DNA of 64,000 nucleotides from Omphiscola glabra (taxonomy: Eukaryota > Mollusca > Gastropoda > Lymnaeidae): contig OZ024809.1 in NCBI GenBank assembly GCA_964017045.1, positions 2,964,512-3,028,511 of the forward strand, read 5' to 3'. Shown piece after piece: positions 34,701 through 45,383 of the stretch (positions are counted from its first letter, which is position 1; the number at the start of each line of letters is the position of its first letter). The notes beneath the pieces are model-generated. The model saw only the letters and a program-made list of their open reading frames with translations. It was not told the DNA's origin and did no database searches. The translations under genes and the position numbers were made by a program.

Positions 34701-35058
34701 GAGAACCCATAATGACCACTTAAGTAATGATCTCAAAAACCTTGTTGTAAGCTGTTTCTAGAACACGTTGTGCGTCATTATACAAAAATAAAAAAGCGAA
34801 CTCCAAACAATTACGTTTTTAAAACTATTTTCTATTTCTGCTGTTTCTTCTTTTTGTCCCGTCTGCTGGAGAAGGCTCTTGGCCGAGACGTTATCTTTCA
34901 CTGTACCGTCTTTACATGTCAAGCTTCCACAAACCTTGTTTCACTATCCTTTTAAAACCACAAGCCAGTGTCTTACAGTGTTTCTTTCAGAAATTTTTCC
35001 CCGGGGGCACATATCAAAGTTTCGAGGGGGGGGGGGGGCTGTGCCATTTGCCAGTGGC

Positions 35059-35301
35059 CAGAGGCGTAGCTAAGGGGTGGAAGATGGGACATATATATGA
35101 GTTTTAGCTAGGGTTATTGCAACCCAGGGCGGGCTAAGCTTTAAATACAAATGCAGCTCATCAATATAATGAAAATAAGTCCTGCACCGGGTCGGCCGCC
35201 CCCTCCACACCACCTTGCTACGCCACTGCCACAAGCTTCATATGAAAACAAGTCCCGCACGGGGTCGGCCGCCCCCTCTACACCACCATCCTACGCCACT
35301 G
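35059..35301. mobile_element. Rearranged hAT-MITE relative
   Basis: Left end CAGAGGCGTAGCTAAGG. The right-end motif TACGCCACTGCCACAAGCTT occurs twice (near 35218 and 35291) because a ~72-bp terminal segment with GGGTCGGCCGCCCCCTC is tandemly duplicated. No matching target duplication. Confidence 0.5.
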
Positions 35302-35565
35302 CCACAAGCTTTATGTTCAGTTGTTAGATATTATTATATTTATTTATTATTTTAAATCTTAAAACTGCTATCTTAAAATAACCGTTGTCCGCGTGATGGG
35401 GAGCCGTCCACGTGACCTAGACACACGGACGTCTCGCCGTTTAAAAAGAGTGGTGGGGGGTGGGGGGAGCGGGGTCATCCATAGAGTGGTAAGATGGATA
35501 AAAATAGCTTGTCAACAAAGGGGAATGAGGGAGATACCGCCAGGCGGAATAATATTTATACTCGG

Positions 35566-35705
35566 ATGCCACGGGACAGAGTGGGTATGATGATGTAAAC
35601 ATCAAGATGTGTGCCACGGGACAGAGTGGGTATGATGATGTAAACATCAAGACGTGTGTCACGGGACAGAGTGGGTATGATGATGTAAACATCAAGATGT
35701 GTGTG
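35566..35705. repeat. Tandem triplication, ~45-bp unit
   Basis: Three copies of a unit with CACGGGACAGAGTGGGTATG and ATGATGTAAACATCAAGA. Confidence 0.9.
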
Positions 35706-36011
35706 TTGAGGGCGGGGCGCGGGGTCACGGTGAGGATCAAATGACATATTATAGATTAATGAGAAATCCTTGCTTCGGTGTAGTGAGCTCCTAATAAATT
35801 TAATTTATATTAAATCCATTGACAACTTTTGACATAGGGATTATAGACATAAAGAAGACATACAAAACTGGTTTATTAGACACGAAGCACTGTAGTGTAT
35901 TTTTAGACGAAGTGACATTGTCATCAGCGTTTGTTCCAATGTCGGGTAAAAACCGATACCGGTACCGGGCTGAGAAAGCAAAACTACCGTGTTGGGGAAA
36001 TAATTCTTGTA

Positions 36012-36380
36012 AAACTAGCTGTTTGTATTGCTGTTTGTATTGCTGTTTGTATTGCTGTTTGTATTGCTGTTTGTATTGCTGTCTGTATTGCTGTTTGTAT
36101 TGCTGTTTGTATTGCTGTCTGTATTGCTGTCTGTATTGCTGTCTGTATTGCTGTTTGTATTGCTGTTTGTATTGCTGTTTGTATTGCTGTTTGTATTGCT
36201 GTATGTATTGCTGTTTGTATTGCTGTTTTTATTGCTGTTTGTATTGCTGTCTGTATTGCTGTTTGTATTGCTGTATGCATTGCTGTTTGTATTGCTGTTT
36301 GTATTGCTGTTTGTATTGCTGTCTGCATTGCTGTCTGTATTGCTGTTTGTATTGCTGTTTGTATTGTTGTTTGTTTTGTT
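36012..36380. repeat. Minisatellite, 12-bp unit TGTTTGTATTGC
   Basis: About 30 copies. It gives long cysteine/tyrosine-rich, valine/isoleucine-rich or glutamine/asparagine-rich frames on both strands (up to 193 codons); all are explained by the period of 12. Confidence 0.97.
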
Positions 36381-37227
36381 GTTTGTTTTTTTCCCCATAA
36401 GATACCTTAAAATAATGATAACTGTAACTAGCGTCCAGTTGTTCGCATCTAATTATCCAATACAATGGCCAGTCAGAAAATGTTCATCCAATCACAGCAC
36501 AGCAAGACGGTGACATCTTTTATATGCAACTTTTTTTATTGTGAATTTTGCCAAGAATGGAAAATGTTATTGAATAAGGAAATCGGGTCATCTCTGATAC
36601 AGACGGCGGGTGGGCCACACTATATGACGTGGCGGGCCAGTGAGTTGGCCTCCCCTGCTTTAAAGTTTTAGTGTAATACTAAAAAAAAAAATCTGCCAAC
36701 AGTACCAAATAATAGTTTTCACATTCCTTCTAGCATCAGGACAGAAGTTAGCTGGTCGTGTCCAGAGCCTGTCAGACCAGACGCGTCACTTAGACACAGG
36801 GATTAACCTGGTGCCTCTCTCATGTGCCGCCAATGTGCCGCCATAATTTATGACCAACGTTTCATAACACACAGAATTATGCAAGGGCCATTAATTTATT
36901 AGAGTTACACTTGAAGGTCAAGACAGAAATTGTTCTGTGGGTCAGGATTCGGGACAAGAAACAACCTTATTTGGGCATGTTATAGCAGAAAAACTAAGGG
37001 TAGTGCATACAATATAAGATTGGGGAAAATAGGAGAAAGCACATAGAACAATTTGTAGGGGGGGGGAGCATGCGTGTCTGCAGAGGGGGATGAGCAAAGG
37101 GGTGGGGGTCAAATGCTTTTTGACAACAATTTCTTCTGCAGACGTAAACAAACAGAAAATGACGTTTTTGCAAAGCATAGCTTTTAATGTACACACATTT
37201 AGGGATGTCACATTTCAATGAAATAGG
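36381..37227. other. No gene recognised
   Basis: Unique sequence; a short G run lies near 37058. Confidence 0.45.
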
Positions 37228-37552
37228 TTGTATGCTATACTAGGCTATATAAGGTTGTAGTAGGCTATATAAGGCTGCAGTAGGCTATAGTAGGTTATAT
37301 AAGGCTGTAGTAGGTTGTAGTAGGTTGTAATAGGCTATATTATGCTCTATAAGGCTATAGTAGGCTATATAATGCTGTAGTATGCTATATTAGGCTATAG
37401 TAGGCTATCGTAGTCTAAATAAGTCTATAATAGGCTACAGTGGGAAATAGTTGGCTATATTCGGCGATAGTAGGCTACAGTAGGATATATTAATCTATAT
37501 TATGCTATATTAGGCTATAGTAGGCTATATTAGGCGATATTAGTCTATGGTA
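37228..37552. repeat. Short-period array, TAGGCTATAG-like ~10-bp unit
   Basis: More than 30 diverged copies of (T/A)AGGCTATA. The same motif reappears at 38138-38228, about 600 bp away. Confidence 0.9.
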
Positions 37553-38137
37553 GTATTACGGACCGTTATAATTGGAGAATTTAATCTCTTAATTTTAGAC
37601 TATGGCTCGTTCTAGAAACAATCCATAATAAAGGACGATACCAACGTTTAAAAATAATACCAAATAAAACGACAATCAAGGCCAGAGCTAATTACAATTA
37701 ATAACTTTTTAATTTGTGAACTTCAATTAAATAATAACAGCAAGTGAAATATGATTGAAATTATAAACTTACATATTTGCTGGTACCGGTACTGTATATA
37801 AAAATACAATGAGCACAAAATTGTACGAGGAAATAAAAATCTCTACACACAACAAAGTATAATGACACACAGCATGCCTCGTAATCAAGGAAAGGAAAAT
37901 CTCTTCCTTCTCTCTTCCTTTTATAGGCATTTCCTACTAATGTCTAGAACCGTCTAATGCATTGTTTTGCCTTCCCGTTTTATCCAGAATATTCTATAAT
38001 TTTCGACAGTTCTCCTGACTAGAATAAATAAGGTTTTTCTAGCCACACTTCAAAGGCGGTCACGAGAGTTCACGAGGGGTCATGCACGTGGGACGCGAGA
38101 TAGGCGTGCTAAAAAATACGTCATCCTTCATAACAGT
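37553..38137. other. No gene recognised
   Basis: Unique AT-rich sequence separating the two TAGGCTATAG arrays. Confidence 0.45.
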
Positions 38138-38228
38138 AGGCTATAATAGGCTATAGTAGGCTATATTAGTAATGAGGCTATAATAGGCTATATTAGGATA
38201 TAGTATGCTATAGTAGGCTATATTTAGA
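38138..38228. repeat. Second TAGGCTATAG-like array
   Basis: About nine diverged 10-bp copies, same motif as 37228-37552. Confidence 0.85.
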
Positions 38229-38410
38229 CTATGACTAAAACATTGAGTGTAGGGAAGTAAGTTAGAGAAGCTTGAAAATGTTAGTAATTGTATTTTGACA
38301 AATGTTAGTATTGTAAAAAAATATGTTAGCAAAATCCTGGAGGAGAAAGTTAGAAACTCCACAGTATGGTTTGGACCCTGTAGGAAAGGGCATGTTAAAG
38401 GACGCCAGCT

Positions 38411-38495
38411 TTGATGCTGTTAGTGCTGTGAGGTCACGGTCACAGCATGATGATGTCAGTGCTGTGAGGTCACGGTCACAGCGTGATGATGTCAA
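38411..38495. repeat. Tandem duplication, ~36 bp
   Basis: Two copies of GTGCTGTGAGGTCACGGTCA plus CAGC(A/G)TGATGATGTCA. Confidence 0.85.
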
Positions 38496-38795
38496 GTTGA
38501 TCTTTTATGTTCTAAATGTCGTGTTCTCAAACTACGTAAAACTATTAATACAGCATAAAAATGACATAAATGTTATCACGTGACACGAGAAGTATATTAC
38601 ACAGCTTTTTGTTTGGTTGGGATTGAGTTTTTGCATGTTTAAAAATACCATTTTATATTTAAATCTACATTTACTATCTGCACAAAAATTAAGTGAAATC
38701 TGATAATAAAGTATCGAGTCAGCAAATAAAGTAATCGAGTGAGAAGTATGACGAACGTTCAGTATCGTTGCAGGCAAGTAGCCTTCATTAAATAA

Positions 38796-38890
38796 AGTCA
38801 GACCTGGCAACCCTAACTAGCATTTCAGACCTGGCAACCCTAGCATGTCAGACCTGGCAACCCTAGCATGTCAGATGTGGCAACCCTAGC
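38796..38890. repeat. Minisatellite, ~23-bp unit
   Basis: About four copies of TCAGACCTGGCAACCCTAGC with short spacers. Confidence 0.9.
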
Positions 38891-38939
38891 AAAATACAAG
38901 CAATAACACAGGGAACAGTGGTGAGGGCAAAGCTATCAT

Positions 38940-39268
38940 CAGTGATCAGCTCAGAGATTAGGTTCAGTGCCCCTCTTCTCAGTGATTGGGTTCAGTGCCC
39001 CGTCTTCTCAGTGATTGGGTTCAGTGCCCCGTCTTCTCAGTGATTGGGTTCAGTGCCCCGTCTTCTCAGTGATAAGGTTCAGGGCCCCGTCTTCTCCGTG
39101 ATTGGGTTCAGTGCCACGTCTTCTCAGTGATTGGGTTCAGTGCCACGTCTTCTCAGTGATTGGGTTCAGTGCCACGTCTTCTCGGTGATTTGGTTCAGTG
39201 CCCCGTCTTCTCAGTGATTGGGTTCAGTGCCCCGTCTTCTCAGTGATTGGGTTCAGTGCCCCGTCTTG
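38940..39268. repeat. Minisatellite, 29-bp unit
   Basis: About 11 copies of GTGATTGGGTTCAGTGCCCC followed by GTCTTCTCA; a CCACGTC subtype occupies three adjacent copies. Confidence 0.95.
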
Positions 39269-39460
39269 AGGCATGGGAACACTGGACAGTTGCCTATGGC
39301 TTTGCCTTTCTAGGGAGACCCACTCTTCATTTTACCCATAGTTTTGATATGATCTTGTAAACACATTTTCGATTTTCAAATCAATTAATTTCGATTTTTT
39401 AAATTTTGGGGGGGTAGGGGTGGTTAAATGTATTGAAGTAAATTAATTTTTTTTTTTTAA

Positions 39461-39573
39461 AGTCTTGCAATACATGACTCACTGAGACCTCTCCTCAAAA
39501 GAAGTCTTGCAATACATGACTCACTGAGACCTCTCCTCAAAAGAAGTCTTGCAATACATGACTCACTGAGACG
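39461..39573. repeat. Tandem triplication, 42-bp unit
   Basis: Copies contain AAGTCTTGCAATACATGACT and CACTGAGACCTCTCCTCAAA. Confidence 0.9.
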
Positions 39574-39607
39574 CCTCAAACCCCATTTCCGGTTTTGTTC
39601 TGGAGCT

Positions 39608-39818
39608 TATGGCACCCTCGATTTCTTCTCCTTTGGCACCCTCGATTTCTTCTCCTTTGGCACCCTCGATTTCTTCTCCTATGGCACCCTCGATTTCTTC
39701 TCCTTTGGCACCCTCGATTTCTTCTCCTTTGGCACCCTCGATTTCTTCTCCTTTGGCACCCTCGATTTCTTCTCCTATGGCACCCTCGATTTCTTCTCCT
39801 TTGGCCCATCGATTTCTG
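39608..39818. repeat. Minisatellite, 24-bp unit
   Basis: About nine copies of TGGCACCCTCGATTTCTTCT plus CCTT/CCTA. Translations on both strands (for example RRRNRGCQ) are array artefacts. Confidence 0.95.
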
Positions 39819-40595
39819 CTCTCTCCCCAATCAAAGTGAAAGTGCCGGCACCCCTTTTTTGATCTATAAAAAGCAATGGATGTTATTAATTGAAATTATG
39901 ATTTTTATTAGTTTAGTCCATATACAGTTGGATTGTATGGACTCTGGTGGCGAAACTAACTTGGAGTCAAAATCATAGCCTCAGAGAGTGCCACAACTGG
40001 AACGAATTTATGTTTATGTATGGCAGGGGCGATAGAATCACAGCTGGACCTGTGCGTGATAATGTCTTATGTTGGCGCTGATAGACACCCTGCACCCCTT
40101 TCCGAGCGCCTGAAAAGCACCCCTCCTCCACTTTTCCCCATTGAAATAGTATGATATAAACGTTGATCATAAGACACGGGTCAATGCTTTTCATAACAGT
40201 ATTAAACTTGAATATGTTGTACAGGATTGGACAAAGAGTTTGGGCGTGGGGGGGGGGGGGTGGCCCTCAGTGCATTATTTTGCCCAGGGACCAGGATGCT
40301 GTTAAGTCGGTCCTGATTGGGAAGCTGTATTTTGCCACATCTATTTATTCCCTTATCATCATAGTTTGGATGTTACCATGGTTACTTTACAATCGTATGT
40401 TCATGTTGATTATCATGATAGATGAAATGCGAAGAATGCCTTATATTTCACATCTTCTTGTTTTTGCTGGTCATCAAGTGTTTGTCTAAACATCTACTAG
40501 GCTCCATCGCCGAGTTATTTCAATGGGCTTGGACATACAGTTAAAATTTATCAGCTTCTGTAAGGGTGGGGTGGGGGTGAACCCAACTCACCCTT
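39819..40595. other. No gene recognised
   Basis: Unique sequence with a G run at 40248-40260. The 108-codon plus frame at 40163-40489 has hydrophobic content but no homology I recognise. Confidence 0.4.
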
Positions 40596-40990
40596 TACAT
40601 GGGTATAGATCCATCTTTTAGATCAGCGGTTCTCAACCTGTGGGTTGCGACCCCTTTGGGGGTTGAACGACCCTTTCACAGGGGTCGCCTAAGACCATCG
40701 GAAAACACATACAATCTACAGTTATGAAGTAAAGACGAAAATTATTTTGTGGTTGGGGGTCGCCACAACATGAAGAACTGTATTAATGGGGTCGCGGCAC
40801 TAGAAAGGTTGAGAACCACTGTTTTAGATGGAGCCCCACCACCATTCACATGGATATACATCCATCGTTTAGATGGAGCCCCACCACCCTTCACATGGAT
40901 ATACATCCATCGTTTAGATGGAGCCCCACCACCCTTCACATGGATATACATCCATCGTTTAGATGGAGCCCCCACCACCCTTCACATGGT
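40596..40990. repeat. 46-bp minisatellite interrupted by a SPIN-like insertion
   Basis: Units contain CACATGGATATACATCCATC, TTTAGATGGAGCCCC and ACCACC. Four copies lie to the right (40822-40990) and one diverged copy to the left (40596-40623). The SPIN-like element sits inside the array, and its target duplication TTTTAGAT is part of the unit. Confidence 0.9.
40624..40821 (+). mobile_element. SPIN-like hAT MITE, copy 2
   Basis: 198-bp element from CAGCGGTTCTCAACCTGTGG to GGTTGAGAACCACTG, with a perfect 8-bp duplication TTTTAGAT (40616-40623, 40822-40829). It carries the family landmarks GGTTGCGACCCC, CACAGGGGTCGCCTAAGACC, TACAGTTATGAAGTA and GGGTCGCCACAACATG. It is better preserved than the copy at 24519-24710 and lies in the opposite orientation. 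Confidence 0.88.
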
Positions 40991-42689
40991 CGGCCCAACA
41001 GAACTAAAACATTTAAGAGAACCTCACTGAATCACTTTCAAGACAAATTTAACAAGTTTAGATTTTAATCTCCATGGTCCATGGTTTTATTTGTAGTATT
41101 ATTATTATTATTATGTAGAGCTGGAGTTTCTTTACAAGAAACTAAATTAAAAAGATCACCAAGCAGTCATGCAAGCATTGCAGACCTCAAAATTACAGCT
41201 AGTGCAGGTGAGTGGTACAGGTACCTGAGGTAGTACAGGTGGGCATGACGCTAGACACTAATGTGTCTTTATTTAGTTCAATAGCTTACTCTAAAGTTAA
41301 GTCTTTCCAATCCCTACTAATAGTACTAAACGAAAAACAGTTACATAAAATGTGTTTATTACTTTGAAATTCTTGTAAAGCTTTTGGAGGAAAACCCCAA
41401 CTAAACAAATGTTCAGGATGAAGTCTGACATCCCCATTGTAGCCCTTGTTGTGGTGACCCTTAAAGGGAGACGACTGCTAATTTTAATAGTTATAAAAAG
41501 TGTATCTAAAGGCTAATGAGTTAGGGAACATGAAATCGCTAGCTGCTCTCTCCAAAGATCTCCTTAGGCCACCCTACAAATAAAAGTTAACAAGTGCTGT
41601 AATTTTGAGATCTACAATTATAATAGTAATATGTAAAAAATATTTTTTAATGTTTTTTTAAAAAGGAGGTTACATTGATCACATTAACAAGAAATAATGA
41701 TAATAATAATAATGTTGTATAATTTAGTCAATACAATTATACAGTCAGTACAATTATACATGTATATAAAAATGTAGGTCTGATGGGACTAATCATTCGC
41801 TCATGATAAAAATACAAGATTTAGTTATTCTATTATGGCATTGATGGACTTCCTAGGCATTTGTCATTTATAAGCATATGTTAAAAATAGTACAGAACTG
41901 ATCTTTGCAATACAATACAAGGTGTCTAGTTTAAACAACATGTATGACAAGGACATGACTAATTGCTCTCTAGTAGGCAGGGGGGTCACAAACTCACACC
42001 AAGGGCTGTTGGGGACAATTGCAATGACAAAAAGGGTGAAAACAATTTTTATTTTAGAATTTATGATAGCAATAACTTTGGTGCAAGGGGGAGGGGTGCT
42101 TGAGGGAAGGGTGCTTTGGGGGGGGGAGTGTCGGGATTGAGGGTGCTGGGGGAGGGGTGCTGACCCACAGTTGCAAGTTTGATACACCTCTGCTCTAACC
42201 TAATGGCTTAGCAAAAACATAGACTTGCACTTCAATGGCAGTGAAACATCATTTTGGACAGCATAAACTTATACAAGGACTAGGATGAACAAATACATTC
42301 AAGACATCTGTATGGTGGGAGGAAAACAAAAGAGATAACAAAAAATATTGATTTAACCCGACTCATTTTCCAGACTTTTTAAAATTTGAACATAATTAAG
42401 TATTGCCTGGTGGTATAATTGAACATGTTTTCATCAACAATAAGAAAGTAATTACAATTTTTATGTTTGTTTTGTTTTTCTTAACTGAATCTAAATAAAA
42501 TCTAGATTTATTATCATAAACTTAATGCAAGGCAAATATAAATGTATGTACCTTAAACTGAAAATGGATCAAATGTTAATTTATGTATAATAAATTAAGA
42601 GGGAGATAACTATATATTTATTTATCATAAACTACAAATATATTAATGACTTATTCTTCCATCATAAACAAAAAGTATGTGTTAGCTTC
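40991..42689. other. Gene-free AT-rich sequence downstream of PINCH
   Basis: Mostly unique. A G-rich stretch with repeated GGGGAGGGGTGCT lies at 42088-42160. Minus-strand AATAAA motifs occur, for example near 41086, so distal poly(A) sites for PINCH are possible but unproven. Confidence 0.35.
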
Positions 42690-43065
42690 CAAGCCTTATA
42701 GCCTCTCCGACGACGTACGCGACGATAGATTCAAGCCTTATAGCCTCTCCGACAACGTACACAACGATAGATTCAAGCCTTATAGCCTCTCCGACGACGT
42801 ACGCGACGATAGATTCAAGCCTTATAGCCTCTCCGACGACGTACGCGACGATAGATTCAAGCCTTATAGCCTCTCCGACAACGTACGCGATGATAGATTC
42901 AAGCCTTATAGCCTCTCTGACAACGTACGCGACGATAGATTCAAGCCTTATAGCCTCTCCGACAACGTACGCGACGATAGATTCAAGCCTTATAGCCTCT
43001 CCGATGACGTACGCGACGATAGATTCAAGCCTTATAGCCTTTCCAACGACGTCCACCACAATGTT
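42690..43065. repeat. Minisatellite, 42-bp unit
   Basis: About nine copies of a unit with AAGCCTTATAGCCTCTCCGA, CGACGTACGCGACGATAG and ATTC. The period is 14 codons, so long frames persist on both strands (FKPYSLSDDVRDDR on plus). Differences between copies are few and mostly C/T or G/A changes in CpG/TpG contexts. Confidence 0.95.
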
Positions 43066-43887
43066 CATTAAATAAACAGTGAACTCATGGGACTTGAAAA
43101 CTAAACTAATTCAAACTAAAATTTTTGTCTGCACTGTAAAGAGAAATAAAATAAATTTAACAAAGAGATCAGGCTGTGAGGAAATTGTTAGTTCAACTGA
43201 AGATACAACAACTGAAGATACAACTCCCTTAAAATTTATAATAAGTTGAAGAGGAAATGAATTTAAAATGGGTTAGATAAAAATCATTCAATAAATTGTG
43301 TTCAGCTTAAAAATAAAAATGTTTTCAATTAAAATTAAAAAACAAAAAGAAAGCTCCTACGTAGCATATAGGTTTTCTACATGACACAAAGATTTTCTAA
43401 TGGGTCAAGAAAGAGTAAAAGTAGATTATACAAAAATATGACATTGTTAATGCCCCAGGGACTCTCAGATAAGCAGACATGGTTACACTCCTAACATTAA
43501 CAGCCAACCAACCTCAAGCAATCTTATGGCAGACTCCATCAACAGATATATAGTCAGCCAATGTGTTGCATTCTGACACATGCACACAGTATGGGACTAA
43601 ACAAGAATGCTTTTGTTTACATAGACTGTCCAGGATATTAGCACAGAGAGTATTGTACAGTCACATACTTCAACTGATGAAGGCTAGCACCAAATAATTA
43701 GGCACATAAAATAGCCACAGTTTAACCGGTTTTGTTCAGTCTACATTTTTTGTTCGGCAGCGAGAGCCACAGTTTAACCATTTTTGTTCAGTCTACATTT
43801 GTTGTCAGGCAGTGAGAAAGAGTAAGATCAGGAACAGATGAAATATATCTCAAGAGTTTTCTTTGATGCAGTGATACAACTCATTAA

Positions 43888-44010
43888 ATTTACCTTTGAA
43901 TGATAAACTTACTCAAATTACCTTTGAATGATAAACTTACTAAAATTACCTTTGAATGATAAACTTACTAAAATTACCTTTGAATGATACAACTTACTAA
44001 ATTTACCTTG
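43888..44010. repeat. Minisatellite, 28-bp unit
   Basis: About four copies of TTACCTTTGAATGATAAACT plus TACTAAAA. Confidence 0.9.
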
Positions 44011-44288
44011 ATAGCTAGAAACCTCACAGAGTAAACCATTGCCTCAATGCCCATTAGAACTCTATTCACATTCACCAAAATGTGACTGAATAACCAATGG
44101 GCCAAACAAAGGATATTTTAACAATGAATATTTTAACATCCTAATGGAACATTGCACTATATCGAATTTAAGACAACTGCCAACTGTAAAAAAGTATGAG
44201 TACAAAGCCCATATAGGGCTACCACGTGCATTTTACAGCAGCACCGCTACTAGCTGCGTGGTGTGCCAGGCATATTTTAACCAAGATT

Positions 44289-44485
44289 TTAACAGTTACA
44301 ACAGGTTAAAATGTGGCTAGATTTAATACAAGATGTTACAACAGGTTAAAATGTGGCTAGATTCAATACAAGATGTTACAACAGGTTAAAATGTGGCTAG
44401 ATTCAATACAAGATGTTACAACAGGTTAAAATGTGGCTAGATTCAATACAAGATGTTACAACAGGTTCAAATGTGGCTAGATTTA
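44289..44485. repeat. Minisatellite, 40-bp unit
   Basis: About five copies of GTTACAACAGGTTAAAATGT plus GGCTAGATTCAATACAAGAT. Confidence 0.95.
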
Positions 44486-45259
44486 ATACAAGACATGAAC
44501 AAGTTTCACACACAAGAGTTATGGCTCACTCAGTCCATTACTGGACCAACCTCTTCACATCAGTACCGGTACCAATCTGAATCTACATGCAGATCAAGAT
44601 AAAAAGTGTTTGTGTTCAAAATTTCAGCAGCTGGACCATATTTCAAAGTTCACAACCACTCTGTGCTACCTCCTCAGGCCAGTGTAATCATAGTTAGCAA
44701 GTTAATGGCGCCACCATCTTATGTTTGTAGAGATAATAGAGAGAATAGATACACCAAAAGCTCAGACAGCTTGGGGGTGCTTCCATTTCTTATGACTAGT
44801 TACAAATATAATTCTCATTTTGTCATGGTGTCTTTGTGGAATTTTAAGACTCCGAATGGCTATGGGTTTATTTCAATGTGCTATGGAGTAAAACTTGATA
44901 CTGAAGCCCCCCCCCCCCCCCCCTGTTAGATTCAAAAGTAAGGTAATAATCATTGAAATGACATACATAACATTGAATCATTTTTGGCAACCGTTTGTCT
45001 TCATAACTTTATCTTTCTCTAAACTGACCAAAAGATCAGTAGCTGCAATACCCCGACTTTTCATCTAACCTTTCAAAATTATCACAGTTATGAAAAAAGC
45101 ACTTGAAATAGAAAAATTTTGAACACAAAACAATACTAAACGCATGCGCACAAAAATGTCAACAAACTACAGGAAACTAGTTTATATATTTAAATAAAAA
45201 AGGTGTGGAGTGATTTCCCCCTGAAAAGGCCCACTTATTAATGCTCCATTTTGTAGATA

Positions 45260-45383
45260 CTAGACTTTGCCCGACTTGACAGCCTCGTCGTAAGCCTTCT
45301 TCAATCGTTTCTTTAATTCCCCGGGAAACTTGTCATAACAGTACTTGCAGACTGGCTTCTGGTCAAACTCAAAAAACTTTGTC
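45260..45383 (-). CDS. LIMS1/PINCH ortholog: PINCH exon 12 (last): end of LIM5, basic tail, stop
   Basis: Encodes [20 protein letters not shown], then [17 protein letters not shown] and TAG at 45260-45262. The tail runs a few residues past KKRLKK and replaces the vertebrate AETLGRK-type end. Acceptor AACAG precedes GACAAAG. Confidence 0.95.

Larger units (their letters stand above)
43066..45259 (-). other. Region just downstream of PINCH, probable 3' UTR in part
   Basis: The nearest minus-strand AATAAA below the stop codon is at 44867-44872, predicting a 3' UTR of about 390 nt; longer forms cannot be excluded. Small arrays at 43888-44010 and 44289-44485 are listed separately. A C run is at 44908-44923. 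Confidence 0.4.

Noticed and set aside
35819..36513. Cysteine/tyrosine-rich 193-codon ORF and several overlapping frames
   Set aside because: Products of the 12-bp array, open in many frames at once.
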